Origin: Gautieria morchelliformis
Lineage: Eukaryota; Basidiomycota; Agaricomycetes; Gomphales; Gomphaceae
Assembly: GCA_015179125.1 (NCBI GenBank)
Contig: WHVA01000256.1
Span: 62,001 to 126,000, forward strand
Direction of reading: 5' to 3'
Length of the DNA stretch: 64,000 nucleotides
The notes beneath the pieces are model-generated. The model searched no databases, was not told the origin of the DNA, and saw nothing but the letters and a program-made list of their open reading frames with translations. Every line of letters begins with the position of its first letter. Positions within the stretch are counted from its first letter, which is position 1. The position numbers were made by a program, and so were the translations under genes. Below, piece by piece: positions 19,576-34,000 of this stretch.

Positions 19576-22500
19576 ATGTCGTGTTCTGAGTTATCCTGGT
19601 CGGATCCTTGCACTCGTTCCTACTTGAAGTCATTCCCGCCGCTCATCCTCATAGCCATCGTCTTATGCTTTTACTTACCACTATTCCCGAAGCTTCCCGT
19701 TGTTTTGAAGGCAGTTTTCACGCCGTTTCTTCCTCTTGCGGAAGCTGTGGCGCTCGTTGAGGCAAGCTCACACCACCCTGTGAGTGAACAAGACGTTTCC
19801 AACCCTAAACCGCCTTTATGGCGATCGATGTGTTTATCCGGCCTCGCTCTGGCCGAAACCATATGCTGGCTAACTATCGCAAGTTATCGGCTTGCCGTGG
19901 CCAAGGGGATTCCGGATCATCAGGTCATCTCGCCATTCCTGAGCTTCCTATCTTGGCTACCTGCGGCAATCATACCTGCTGTTCGACCAACATTGACACC
20001 GCCCTACGGCCTATTTTCACTCTATGTCGTCCAGCTGGTGACCGGTGTCTTTCGTTTTGGAGTTATCTGGTATGACCGCGATACGCTTGGCATACCTGTG
20101 AATGGCTGGGACGTAGCAGGGACTTCGGCGAATTTGGTCGCAGTCTTGGCTCTGCTGTTAATTGTTTTATGCATGCCGTTAAACATTCCGAGAAATAAGG
20201 CCATTGAGGAAAATATTGTATGTTTATCTCTTTATCCGCCCTGGTAACGAAGCCTTCAATGTTTGTCAGGGAAAAGAAGTGAGTCCAGAAGACTACACGT
20301 CTTTATGGGGATGGATATCATTTGAATGGGTACATCCCTTGGTCAGCAAGGTATTTGACGATGGTTCACAAGTGTGCTCTTCATGTCTGACCAGGTTCCT
20401 GACAGGGAACGAATGAAACTCTCAACGAACCGGACGTTTGGGACTTATCGCCCACGATGCAATCCAAGCCGCTCTATATGAAGTTTTCCACCACAACGTG
20501 TGTCTGAGTTCTAGACGAAACTTGCGCGCTTCTTAAAATTACATCATAGTCGCAAGACTCTCCTTCGTCGTCTGTGGGCTGTGAATGTGATGGATCTCGC
20601 GTAGGCCTATCCAGTGGTCACTTTTCGGTACCTCTAGTCTAACTTATCTAAAGCATCGATTTCGCTTTGATGTTTTGCAGTGTCATATTCAATTATGCTG
20701 GTCCGTTTTTCCTAAAGTTAGTCGACTTCGTGCACAGACGTAAAATATTACCACTGACATCCATTCCAGGCGCATCCTTGATTCGCTGGATCCGGCCAAC
20801 GAAAACAATCCTGAGGCTAGAGCGCGAGGCTACATTTATGCGTTCCTGGCGTTCCTTTCGCTCCTTTGCAGGACTGAAGCGGATATTCTTCATCTTTGGC
20901 ATGGTCGACGAGCGGCAACACGAATACGCAGCGAACTCATGGCGAGCATTTACGCCAAGGCATTGGTTCGAAAGGATTATTCTGGTATGGTCGACAAAAA
21001 GGATGGGGAACAGGAGAAGCAAGACGACAAAACTATGTCAACCCCAAATTCGACATCGAAGAGCTCGGAGACTCGGTCAACCGTTGATAGGAAGTCAAAG
21101 AGCAAGGACGCAAAGGGTGGTACAAAAAACACGTCAGGAGCGGATGTAGGCAAGATTGTTCAACTCATGAGTGGTGATTCGAATCGAATCTCGCACACTG
21201 TTAGTTCCGCATACTTTATATACGTAAGTTTTCTGCGTTCCGTGTGCATCTCAGGGGGTACAGTTTTGATATGAGATATGCTTTTAGGGAGCACCTTTCG
21301 AAATCATTATAGCTTGTGTGTTTTTGTATCAGTTTGTCATTTCCCTTGATGCCGTGAAGTGATTCTCAATGATTGGGTTAGACTTCTGGGTCTGTCTGCA
21401 TTTGCAGGCTTTGTCTGCCTGGCGGTGGTGTCCCCTTTAAATTCAATCTTGGCGAAACGGGCAAGTGGACGCTCTCGTTCTCGGTATTCGTATCGCTGAT
21501 CCTTGCGGGAATAGGCCATTCGTCTCCAGAAGGGAACACTCAATGCGCGAGACAAGAGGATGAACATCGTGAATGAATTGCTCAATTCTGTAAGTAAGAC
21601 ATTCAATGTACTTCTTAGAAAAGTTGATCAAACCATTGATGCAGGTTAAACTTGTCAAATTTTATGGGTGGGAGAATCGTTGGATCGACCGCGTTCTCGA
21701 TGCGCGGAAATTTGAACTCGGTTGGCTTGTGAAGGGTATGTCACCAGCTAAGAGTGTACGGCGTCATGAGTTGCTCACATTTTATAAGGACGAATCAACC
21801 GGATCATGTTTTCAGCGCTGTGGACGACAGCACCCATTTTAGTATCCGTATTGTCCTTTCTCACCTTCATCCTAACAGGGCATGAGTTGACAATATCTGT
21901 GGCATTTACGGTCATTGAATTCGTGCACCTTTACAATGCCATTATACTCATGATCATGTTAGGCGATTGCGCTATTCAACATGTTACGGTATGTCTTGCT
22001 CAATTCAGGCAAGTGTATCAACCTGATAGAAAGGTACATGTGCAGTGCGCCACTGAATACGCTTCCAACATGGATTGTCCAGATACTACAAGTCTGGCCT
22101 GTGTTTCATCTTTTTAGCCTGACATTACTGACGTGACGACTTTGTCAAGAGCGGTGTGGCTCTAGACCGCATTGCCACATTTCTCTCGGAGGATGAGGTT
22201 AATGCTGAAGTCTCGAGCTTGAAGCAAGGCAGTATCTTCCGCTTTGAAGCTGTTGATGATCTTCGACTGGGCTTGGAACACGCATCTTTCAAGTGGAACG
22301 CTGTCGAGGAAGGTAAAAGTAAAGGGCCATCCTCGGTTGCTGAGACGTTATCCAAGTCTACAGCCTCAGTCGTTGAGTCCGAACCAGTTCCAGGGGACAG
22401 CATATCAGTCACCAGCCAGGAGGGAGCAGACCACCAGTTTGAGCTGAGGGACATCAGTGTTATATTCCCGGACAGGCAGCTGACAGTAGTCACCGGCCCA

Positions 22501-25500
22501 AGTATGTAGAACGAAATTGGTTATACTTGGAGAGATGCCTGACGTGTTGTAGCTGCATCCGGCAAAACTGCCTTACTAGTGAGCTGCTAAACTTCATCCT
22601 TGCCAACTCTGCAACTGACTGCGTACAGATGGCCCTTCTTGGCGAGATGACCATGCTGCCGGGAGATGGAAAACTGTTTCTGCCTAAGTATCCGAAGCAT
22701 GTTGACGAGTATGGGCTCGCAGGCGTATCTTATGCAGCACAAGCCCCGTTCTTACAACACCAGTCGATCCGAGATAACATCCTTTTCGGCACTCCGTACG
22801 AGGAGCAACGTTACGAAGCTGTATTAGAAAGCTGCGCACTGAATCCTGATTTGGCCATTTTTGAGGATAGGGACTTGACAGAGGTGGGATCCAGGGGAAT
22901 CTCGCTGTCTGGTGGACAAAAGGCAAGGGTTGCGCTCGCGAGGGCTGTCTATGCACGAAGCAAATGTGTTCTTCTTGATGACCCCTTGAGTGCCGTTGTA
23001 CGTTCTTATTTTCTACGTGTTGAAGAAATACTAAGTTGTAAAATAGGATAGCCACACAGCGTTGTTTCTGTACGAGCGGTTGTTGAGGGGTCCCCTTCTG
23101 GAACATCGCACCATTGTGAGTGTCAGCTATTCAGGCCAGTTCAGTTCCAACTAGTTGATTATATGCTTTAGGTCCTTGTAACACACAATGTGGAGCTTGT
23201 GCTACCAGGGGCCTATTACTTAGTTCGCATGCTTGATGGGCGGATCGATGTTCAGGGCACAGCAGAGGAGTTGCGCAGGCAAGGCACATTGGAGGCAATC
23301 ACCAAAGATTCTTCGCTTGAGCATCAACTCCAGGGCGGTGAAACTCCACCCGACAAGCCTTCGGACGCCCGGGGTGCCGATCTGGAGAAAAAACCCCGCC
23401 AACTAGTCAAAGCCGAGGCACGAGAAACGGGTAGCGTCAAGTGGCGCATATATCAAACATACATGAAGGCGTCCTCTTATTGGACTTGGGCGATCCTTGC
23501 AAGTTTTATTTGCATACACCAGCTACTTGGCGTCACAGAGAAGCTATGGATAAAGCAGTGGGGTGAAGTAAGCCAATGATGACACGATGGTCCTGTCTGA
23601 TGCGTATGTTGCAGGCCTACAATCATTCTGCAGCTGTCGCCCACCTCTTCTATTCCCCGTCAATTTCCGACGGGGAAGGGGAAATTTCGCTACACTCCTC
23701 AGCATATATCAGCAATGCTTTCCAGAAATTCTCCTTGTCAAACACCGTCACATCCCCACGGTTTCCGTCTGCGAACGATCACCCATTATTTTATGTGGCC
23801 ATCTACGCCTCCATTACTTTTGGCGCTGTAGCAATTAGCATTCTCAACGTCTGCGTCCAATATTCGGGTGGTATACGAGCATCTAAATTGCTGTTCAGAC
23901 AGCTCTTGGTTGCCGTTGTACGTGCAACGATGCGCTGGCATGACTCCACCCCCACAGGTAGCATATTTGTGCAACAGATGTTGATATACTCACCTCGACT
24001 GTCAGGACGCATGTTGAACCGCTTTAGCAAGGATATTGGAACTGTTGACACGTCTCTCGGCTCGTCCCTCCAAGCGGTCAATACATCTATGGCAACCCTT
24101 TTCGCCTCAGTAGTAACTGTAATATTCTTTTCTCCGCCATTCATCTTTCCGGCCGTAGTGATTGGATATGTTTATTATCAACTTGGCGTCGGTTACCTGT
24201 GAGTGCGCCTGCTGTAGACATTTATGGAGGTACTATAAGGTGGTCACCAACAGAAACACTGGCCGGGACCTGCGACGCATGGAATCTAACTCCCGCTCGC
24301 CCATTTTCTCCAACTTTTCTGAGCTACTATCAGGCATAGTCAGTGTCTCTGTGTTCTGCTCTCCGGTTGCGGTTTACCAATAGCTCATTGCCACCCAGGT
24401 TACAGTAAGGGCATTCGCGTCTGAGAGACGATTCCTGGATAATCTTCACAGCAAAATTGATGGCACGACGAAGGTGCGCGAAGTTAAACTATACTAGTTT
24501 GCCGCTCAAACGTCTGCAGATGTGGTATTGTGCGTACTTCATACCCAGAGTGGATATTCCAAATTGATTGATCGACTACAAGTGTTCTGGATGACTAATA
24601 GGTCAAGTTGATTTCGCATCCTAAGGATGGCTCGCTTATAGATGCATTCGTACCAGATGGTTATTGTTGCGCTTTGACGCCTTAGGGGGACTTGCCGTAT
24701 TATCCACTACACTTCTCGCTCTTTCTGGCACCATCGGAGCTGGTCAGCATCGTTTGTTATGGCATTGGGACTCTAACCAATATTGTAATAGGCCTCGCTG
24801 GTGTAACCATTACCTCGGCAATGGGATTTACTCTTGCTGTTTGGAGTTTTTATTTGCTTGAAGCTCATTTTCTCACGTGGCACTGTAGGTTTACTGGACG
24901 TGCAGGTGACCTTGGATTATTCGTTAACACCAGACATAATTCTCAACCGTTAACTGTCTTGCAGAAATTGGACACAGCTCGAACTTGACTTAAAGTAAGC
25001 GGATCGCTTGCTTGGTCGACCCCTGTTGTGCACTTATCCAAGGCCGCAGCTCTGTCGAGAGAGTTGTGGAGTACTTAGATCTCCCTCAAGAACCGCCACT
25101 TCTGATTGAATCTTCCCGCCCTCCGGCCTATTGGCCATCTAGTGCAGACAATGACGCTCTTGTCGTGGTCCAAGATTTAGTGATTGTGAGCGTCATTCGC
25201 GGCTGTTGCATAGGCTTTTGTGCTGAATTTTGCACACAGCGGTACGCTGCAGACCTCCCACCAGTTCTTCACGGCGTTTCGTTCACTCTGAAGGCACGCG
25301 AGCGGATCGGACTTCTAGGACGAACAGGTGGATATTATGTCTGCGTTCACAGCCTGTCGCTGATTCGATCCATAGGAAGTGGCAAATCTACGTTGGCAAT
25401 GAGCATCCTGCGTTTCGTGAGTGGGGTTCCTTCATTTGAACCAAGTTACACGAGTCTCTGTAGACCGACCCCTCGAATGGTTCCATCATGATCGATGGCA

Positions 25501-26514
25501 TCGATATTTCAACAATAGGCTTGCACGATCTACGATCGCGTTTGGTGAGGCCTAGTACTGCCTCGTGCCCACGGTTTCTCACCTTTCCAGACATTTGTTG
25601 CGCAGGACGCTGTCTTATTTTCAGGCACTATAAGGTGATTATTGACGACAATGAGCATTCACAAATTACTTATCGATTTCAAGGGACAACATTGATCCCT
25701 TTGGTGATTTCAGCGACGAAGAATGCATGGATGCCCTGTATCGGGTTCACCTCCTGTCCGAAAACGCGCGTACTTCCCGGCGGTCGTCTAGGGAGGTCTC
25801 CCGTGCCTCATCGATCCACGGCGTGGAACGAGATGAAACCGTCGCATCTTCTTCCACAGGTTCACCAACAGCCATCCAGCAAGATGATAAACAGGGCACC
25901 ATTTCTCTTCATACTCAAGTCTCCACTGGAGGATCTAATTTTAGCCAGGGTCAACGTCAACTGCTCACCATGGCACGAGCTTTACTTCGACAGAGCTCTA
26001 TCATTATTCTTGATGAGGCGACGAGTTCAATTGACTATGCTACCGACGCCAAAATCCAGAAAACGATTAGAGAAGAATGTAAGTAGTTGGGTGACCTCTG
26101 AGCCTTACAAACCTGATGGCCGTCTGTAGTCAAAAATTCCCTCTTGATTACCGGTATGTTTGTTTGAACTATGTCCGAGTGTGCTTACGACTTACCCCTC
26201 GCAGTTGCTCACAGACTTCGAACCGTGATCGATGTACGTCCGCTTGTTGTTACAAAAATAAACAAGCAAAACTGATCATATTATTGACCAATCTCCTCAG
26301 TACGACCGGCTTATTGTGCTTGACAACGGTCGTATTGTCGAATTTGATACGCCAGTCAACCTCATTCAGAAGGAGGGCGGTGGTAGGGGTATATTTGACT
26401 ACTCGGAATGCAATGCTAAGGGATCTTTCAGCGTTTCGTAACATGTGTCTCCACAGTGGGACGTTTAAGGAGCTTGAGGAAGCTGCGAACCAGGCTGCAG
26501 GATCCACGGACTAA
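19576..26514 (+). CDS. ABCC/MRP-family full ABC transporter (multi-exon)
   Basis: An ATP-driven exporter of the multidrug-resistance-associated family, expected in the vacuolar or plasma membrane and moving glutathione conjugates or drugs. About 20 short introns separate: an N-terminal membrane domain (19576-20215); the linker [20 protein letters not shown]; the first transmembrane domain (to about 22100, with NELLNS...[12 protein letters not shown]); NBD1 with Walker A split by an intron (near 22500-22580), signature LSGGQ and Walker [12 protein letters not shown]; the second transmembrane domain (23430-24990, [14 protein letters not shown]); and NBD2 (Walker A split near 25340, signature SQGQRQ, Walker [13 protein letters not shown], then an H-loop AHRLRT). 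The reading frame can be followed throughout with GT-AG introns and one GC-AG intron at 21461-21514, so the gene appears intact. It converges on ATP-citrate lyase 307 bp downstream. Confidence 0.9.
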
Positions 26515-26820
26515 TTCCAATTTCATGTATGGAATGGGACATTATTGTTCAAATAGCTTGAGCTTTTGTTGTTTCCAGCCCACTGTGAGACGGTTGATGC
26601 CCTAAAAAATTACACTGCGTAGTTATAATTGAGGCGATGTATCGTCCTCAATAGTCGATGGATATCGGCATGTTCAGATCCACTGTGACCGCCAAGCTTT
26701 GCGCTGGTAGCATGACAACATGCTTGTTTGCAGATTGTAAGAAACTATTGGCTACTACATCACTAAGGAAAAAATAGAATACGAGACGAAAATTTTCTAT
26801 AAAAGTCCCAGGATCAGCAT

Positions 26821-29800
26821 CTACTGCACTTTGCCGAGAATACGAGGTTGTGAGAGGTGAGACATCTCGATGAAGATATCGTCGGCTGAAAGGTGGCAAG
26901 ATGTCAGTTTCACAACTGGCATCAAAAACCAGGGGGAAGTTACCTGGATGGCGATAGAGAGGAGCCTTGAGACGTTTTTGGTCTAGAATGCCGTCAGTGC
27001 AAACAAAATGATCAGATATTATTAAACACACCGAGATGATGACCGATGAAACCAATGCTACGTCCAAGGACGAAAAGGCCATTAAGGGTTCCAATCTTCG
27101 TGTATTCATCGGCCTCTTCAGGGGTAAAGGCGCCACTATCCCGTAAGAGGTCAACGAAACATACGGCAATACAACCGTCAACATTCAAGATCAACTAGTC
27201 GGTAAAGTGAGCCAATAATCAATAGACATAGACCACCTATACTGACGGTATCTTTCTTGGATGTGGTAACCTTCTCCACGGCAAGAGCATAATCTAGCAA
27301 GGTATGACTAGGGAAGTTCTTGAGAACATACTCCTTGACGAGTTCCACGCGTAGATCAGGATTGTTGACACTCTTGATTTTGTGTCCGATACCGCTGACT
27401 GGTGGATAAACATAAGCATATAGCAGCATGCCAAAAAGCAGAAAGCTGACTGAGTTTATTCGCTCGACGTGACTCGTCAACGAACTCGCGGGGGGTGAGA
27501 CCTCTGTCGTATGCGCTAGAGAACATGGACGCCGCCTCGTCTAGGGCACCACCAAAACGACTACCGATGGTCAACAGACCAGATGCAAGGGATGAAATCA
27601 GGTCCTTGCCAGCACGCGAGGCGACGATCGTGTTCATGGCACTATGGCGACATTAGCTTAACGCTAAAGCATAAAACCAAAGAAAACAAACCCAGAGACG
27701 GCAGGACCATGATCGGCAGTAAGCATCAGCACCATCTCAATGAACTTGGTGGCATATGAAGGTAGGCCTTCAGCGAGTGCGCGTCAGTATAAGTATAGAA
27801 AATCATACAGGTAGACTTACGGCGTTTGAACCACAACAGGGAGACGACACCACCAAGACCAATATCCTCCTTGAAGACATCGGATATACGCATGCCAGCG
27901 TACAAAAGTTCCTGACCACGCTCATCCGAAATGGTCGAGATGAATGCAGCGGGCTTGCGAATAAGGCCAAGCTCCTAAAGCATCAACAGTCATTATATGT
28001 CAAGAAGAGACTAAAGGTATGTCGTACTTGCGCCCATTTGTAATCCATTGGAATAACAGGCGGATCACGCTCTGGCTTGGGAACGACAGCCCCACTCTTG
28101 ACAAGTTTCTCATATGTCTCCCGTAGCACCTCTGGCAGATCTTCGAACGTGTCTGGGACAATCAAACCAGCTTTTTTCATGGCCCTGTTCTTGGCGTCCG
28201 CCGTCTCCAGATCTGAGTTGGCGAGAGAACCGGCATGTCCGAATTGCACCTCCGTCGTGAACATTTTGGCACATGTGCCGATCGCCCATGCGACAATGGG
28301 CTTTTTGATAACTCCCCGTTGTACGGCTTCAATGACACGGTATTCCTCGATACCACCGACTTCGCCCAGCAGAACGAGCATCTTGCAATCTGGGTCAGCC
28401 TCATAGCGGAGAAGATGGTCGATGAAAGTGGATCCAGGGTAACGATCACCTCCAATGGCGATACCTTCATAGGTGCCGTTTGTGACAAGTGAGAGAATGT
28501 TGTTCAGCTCGTTGGACATGCCGCCGGATTTGGAGACATAGCCCACGGAGCCCGCACGGTAGAGCTTCGACGCGATAATGTTGTCCATCATCCTGTAGCG
28601 TCGTTTAACGACTGAGGGAATATATATACTTGAACGAACTTACCCTCCGCTATTGCCGATCTTGAAGCACCCAGGCTTCACGCCACCAACTGTAGCAGGA
28701 CCGATGATCAAAACGCCCTTCTGTTTCGCCAAGTACAATATTTCCCGAGCGTGCCTCTCTGGTACACCCTCTGCAATAAGGGCAACACTCTTAATTTGCG
28801 GGAATCTGAGAATGTCCAGCGTTGAGCTGTAAACACTCCGCGAACTGGCAAAGTTGACAACAACATCGGCGTCTGCGTGCTTCTTCACCGCTTCCTCAAG
28901 AGACGTGTACACAGGGAGGAGCGTCTCCTTAGTGCCCCAGTAGAATTTCTGGATGTGGTGCCCGCCAAAGGGATAGATCATCGCAGCCACACTAGGTGTC
29001 TGGCGTCCGCAACTGTAGTCGAAATCGAGCATGCCCTGGATGGCGCGGGGCTGCAGACCATATACAAGGGAGCGTGTCGATGCATCAAATGGACGGTACG
29101 CAGGTCGAGAATGTGGGGCTCCATCATTAAATCGCACGATCTGGTCATTGGGTTGCACACGTTCGCCGTCAGGTCCGATGGTGCCAACGTCGGCGGGCTG
29201 GTCATCAACAGCACGAACGTTTGAAGGAGGTGTTCCAGGAGAGGATGGTGGAACAGAACTGGGCTCCGGGCGACCGTTGATGCCATTAACAGCATTGCGT
29301 TGGTTCTTGATACCGAGCGCGAGAGGCACGATGTCAGTAATATGCGTCTCGGGGCCGTACACCTTGATTGGAACGCCAAGGGACTCTCCAAGGAGACGCA
29401 TCGCCTTCAAACCCTCCTGGTAGTTAGGACCACCACGTCGGACGAAGATACGGACTTGATGGGCAATAAGCTGGTTCTTGTACTCCTTCAATGCACGGAT
29501 AATGCCCTTGAATGTAGCCGCGACGTTTGTGAAGTTAGCAATACCGCCACCGATGATGAGAATCTTGCCATCGGAGCGGGGTGCGCCACGTGTGATGAGG
29601 TCGACTACAAGATATTAAGGAGTTGTTCACTTCACGAGGAAGAGTCACTTACCAATAGTCTTGGCGTACTCATAAGTCTGCCCCTCTGTCGGTGCACCCG
29701 AGTACTCGCCATAGTTGGCAAGCTCATGGGCAAAGCCATGCGCAGCGATGGCATCGGAGTAGACAACAGAGGCACCACCACCCGCAACCATCGTCCACAC

Positions 29801-30956
29801 GCGACCTTCGGGGTTGAGCACAGTGAGCTTGAGCGATGCGCCAGTTGACCCATCAAGCTTCTGTATATATGCTTCCTCCTTGGTAAGAGAACGACCGAAC
29901 GGTGCCGGCCAAACCATGGGAGGACCACGGTCAGCGGAAACCAGGCCTTTTGCAGATGCGGTAGATTTTGCCTCGTAGATGCTCAAGTCTCGCGCAATAG
30001 CCCATTTCGGCCCACAGAGTGAATCAGCAGTCTAGAATAAGATACAGGATGAAAAAAAGAGGAGTGTAAGCCATTGATCTATATGCATACCTGGTCGAGC
30101 TTGGCGGCCATGTCAAGGTAGTGTATTGTTGGTGGCTTGCCGTTTTCGCCGTCCAAGCAGATCAATGGGTTGATTTCGAGGTAGGCAAAGTGGAGGTCAA
30201 CATAAACTGAGTACAGACGAACCAAGAAGTCGACGAGAGTCTCTTTCTTGACCTCAGGGACGTTCTTCAGGAGAACCTCCTTAATCGTTTGTCGGGCAGG
30301 GAAATCAGCACCGACAAGGATGTCCAGCTTGAGTGCTTTCGCGTCTACGTCACCGACGTCAATGCCACCCTCATGTGTGAAAAGTATCGAATCGCCTTCA
30401 CGACCGGAGTTGATGCACACGTAGTATTCGGTATGGGACGGGTGGGGAAGGAAGGGTTCAACGATAAAGTTTGTAAGCTGACCGGTGGTGGTTTCAACCT
30501 GGCGACGCAAAGCAATGAGCATCTGACTCGTTGAACGGCGGATGAGGACATACTTTGACTTGCTTTCCTGCCCGCTCAGTGATCCACTGCTTGACCTCCG
30601 GCCAATCTTTATTCAAAAGTAGCAGACCGCTCTTTCCCCGCCTTTTGATAAGCTGGTCGGGCTTAGCGACGAGCTTGGATGTAGCGACCCAACTAGGTAG
30701 CTGGGTGTCCGGTGTGATCGTATTGGTGATAGGGTCCCAGGAGACCTGGGCAACTTTTGGCGTTGGATACACAAACTCCTGGGAAACGTTGAACGACGGA
30801 GACTTAGAGGCAGCTGGTGCGCGAGCCAGCCAGTAGGCTAGCAAGAGCTTGGCGTCATACTCGCGAATGGCTGCAGAAAACGACGGTCAGCAAACGATGA
30901 CGAGCACAAAGGCGAACAACGACAAGCACATAGGCCTACCTACCTTTCGAGGACAT
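26821..30956 (-). CDS. ATP-citrate lyase, single-chain (multi-exon)
   Basis: Cleaves cytosolic citrate with ATP and CoA to acetyl-CoA and oxaloacetate, feeding lipid and sterol synthesis. The start ATG (30956) heads a 13-nt exon, MSSK, followed by [15 protein letters not shown]. Next comes the ATP-grasp/citrate-binding half ([31 protein letters not shown]), then the succinyl-CoA-synthetase-like half, including the phosphohistidine motif [15 protein letters not shown] (near 28220), and a citrate-synthase-like C-terminal domain ([29 protein letters not shown]). It ends in [10 protein letters not shown]. Both halves lie in one gene, as in basidiomycetes and animals; ascomycetes encode two subunits. 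Introns are short and splice cleanly, and no defect is seen. The tail faces the ABC transporter tail. Confidence 0.96.
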
Positions 30957-31051
30957 GGTGGTGAGGATAGGGTAGTATGGTACGATTAGTTACGCTTTTT
31001 AAATACTTATGAGGGGTTGACTGGGGCACCCTGCGTCTTGATTTGCCTCCG

Positions 31052-31059
31052 CTTATAAA
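31052..31059 (-). promoter_or_regulatory. TATA-like element upstream of ATP-citrate lyase
   Basis: TTTATAAG on the minus strand about 100 bp upstream of the start codon, a plausible core promoter position for a highly expressed metabolic gene. Confidence 0.4.
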
Positions 31060-34000
31060 GCTTCCCCAACCGAAATTTTTGGTTACCGCATCTCTCGTCC
31101 GATCTCGCGACATATCTCTTCATGGTCTGATTTTGGATTTTTTCTACACTGCCGACCTTATCGTATTATACTAAACATGGTCTACCCGTGTAGTCAAGCG
31201 AATATTTCACTGGACTTTCCTGACGTCAAATCTATTGGATATACATTAGCGCGCTCAGATACAACGCTGGGCCCCTGGGTAGCCGGCCGCGGTTTGTTAC
31301 CGTTCTGAGGCAACCCGACACAAACAGGGACTTTCATCCGTCATTACCCTGAGGGGCTTCACCCGTTTCAATGATAGCAGCGGCACCGTGGGGCACCGTG
31401 CCAGCGCATTCTTCAGGAGAATGTGGTCTTCCATGCTCTGCGCCGCCTCGATGCACCGACATCGGCATGCAGCTCACCTCCAGAAGCTATCGCTCCAGAT
31501 TGGGCTTAGCTGAGTAGCTACCTTCTATGCCAGACCAATCGCGTCTAAAACCATAATCGGTGTTTGCCCCAACCGAGCTGGCCCCAACCGAGCTGCGTGA
31601 TCCTGATAGCGGGCACGGTGGCGCTTGTTGATTTACAAACATCTCCGGCACAGACAAGCCTGATGAAATTCTCATTCAAGTGTTGCCGTTTTCAAGTCAA
31701 GAAAAGACCTGACCGGTGACCCACTGTTTCCGTGTCTTTCAAGTTATCTATACGTGCATCGAAATCTGCTCGAGCTGGTGATTTGCTTTACCTTGCGAGG
31801 AAGGTTACTCCCAGGTCAAATGTTCCTGGATGTGTTTTTTTTTTCCTATTCTACCGTTCTTATCCATTTCTTCTACCATCTTGGGTAGAGTAAGACATCT
31901 CACTCCTCTTCTGTCCTTTTCCACTTAGTTAGAGAAGTGGGAGGTACCAGAGAATGCGTCAGTTGGGGTTTCTTAGGTTTTACTCATGAGGGCGGGTTTG
32001 ATTAGGTATGTGGGCCCCGTGAATGGTATGTGTTGATTAATTACGGTTCTTCAGGTCATGACCATAGACGGTCGGGGTGTCATCGTGCGTCGCTTCCTCT
32101 CCTCTTTCTCCCCCTTCCCTTCCCTTCCCTTCCTTCCCGCCCCCCCGTTCCCAGGAAGGCGATGCTGACCCCGAGATCGCGTTGGCACGTGGTGTTGCAC
32201 GTGTCATTGTGGTAAAGTACATCCTAAAAGCCGGCCACCTAGTCCCTGAGACCAGTCTCGACCGTGTCACGACGCAGCCGAGCCAGGTGTGCACACTCCC
32301 TAACCCTCATTGTGCACACTCCCTGCACTTTTGCTGAATTACCTATCTCTCGCTAGGTCCGTGGGCAACTCTTCGAAGATGTCCCTGGCCAGTGTGCCGC
32401 CTACCCATGAGAAGGACCTGGTTGAAGTCTGAAGATCTGCCGGTCCCAATGGCTCGTAATGAAGGATATGGCAATAGAAGGAAGATATTTTGACATCTCC
32501 CCTCGCCTGAGTGAGTGCCGCTGACAGCGTATGACAGAGCGCCGACTGGTTGGGTTCGAACCCTCACGCTTCCATCGTGTGCGCGCGATGGCGGGCAACA
32601 CGTACTAGCATTGTAGTAGATAGACTCGATTACAGGTAATTCGTATTCTATCCTAATCCCTTTTAATTCTGCTATTCTGCTATCTGCTTGTTCCAAGTTG
32701 AATATAGTTACAGTAATGGGGCGGTGTAAATATGATATGTAAGTTACTGTAAGTAGTGCTTACATATGCCACAGTAATTACAGTACTAAGCTCATGCAAG
32801 GGCTGTTGCGTGATGTTATTATTTTACCAAAATGTGTGAGTGTCCTATCTGTGTAAATTAATGTCGTATTATCCATCTATTCCTTGGTGCCTCTGATGTC
32901 CTCGTGCTTGTGAGTAATATTACTCTTCTATATATGCAGGTAATTCGCAACTTCGAGGAACAATAAGTATTAGGCCGTCTGATGAATTATAAGTTCGGCG
33001 TCCACGTTATAAGATAACTATGCTGACATTCCGCCGCCTGGCAGCCCTGGTGGCAGGATCACACAAGTAATCGGGCTGATGCTCACCTCAACTCACGCAT
33101 TCCAATACTCATACTCAATACGCCGTGCAAGGACTGCCAATATCTGACCATTGCCTGGAGAGCCTTACAAAGCGCAACTTGCCCCGATATCTCATATCCA
33201 ATCACATATATGCCCCGATAGCACGCTTGTGTGCCAGACAACACTTTGTCGGGAATGACCTCACTACTATTATTGGGACTTGATGGTGTTGATGGCATCG
33301 ACGGTAGAGCTGGCCTGAGCGACCGTCTGCACAATATCAGAGATTTTCTAGCATAGAAGCTCCGGCCTGCCAGTGCGAATTAAGTTCACAGCGATATAAC
33401 GCCTAATACTTTATTCGTTCCAAATACAAAGGAACCGACTAGTGAGGGCAGGATCGATAGTGTGAATGCACGAACAGTCGCCATCGCCAGGTGAGGATAA
33501 AACTCGCTTGTTGCTTAGTCAACCCACATAGGAGCGAGGGAGGCGTCAACGTTATTGCGTTCTGGGGGAGACAATCCAACCTATTAGATCAGAACAGCTC
33601 AATATGCTCTGTGTAGCAGATAATGGTGGAACGGATTCCAAGGCGAGATGAGATCTCAGATCAACACACGAAAACATCGGCAACTTGGGATAAAAAATAT
33701 AACACACATAGCGACCACGACACGATACCTGCAATATCTGATGACTCGCAGGACAATACAGGGAAATTTGGAGCGCGTGTTCCCCAGGCAGCGGGTATGG
33801 TGGTACATTATCCGGCTTATGGACACTTGAAACAGTGAGTCAGGAATTCAAGGTACACAGGTGACAGGCGAGAGTGGAGGGTAAGCATCGTTACATACTA
33901 GGACATAGCCCTGTATTTCTATTACTGTTGCGCATAGCTGACCATGAAGTAATTTTTCCTAGCTTGATTTGAAAGGACTGCACTTACAAGCCTTCGCAGT

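Noticed and set aside
28877..29848. Open frames on the plus strand opposite ATP-citrate lyase
   Set aside because: They are antisense shadows of the strongly conserved lyase exons.
32540..32620. tRNA-like GGTTCGAACC with a CCATCG/CGATGG hairpin
   Set aside because: Neither strand gives a matching acceptor stem or D arm, and the T stem pairs poorly. At best it is a B-box-like relic.
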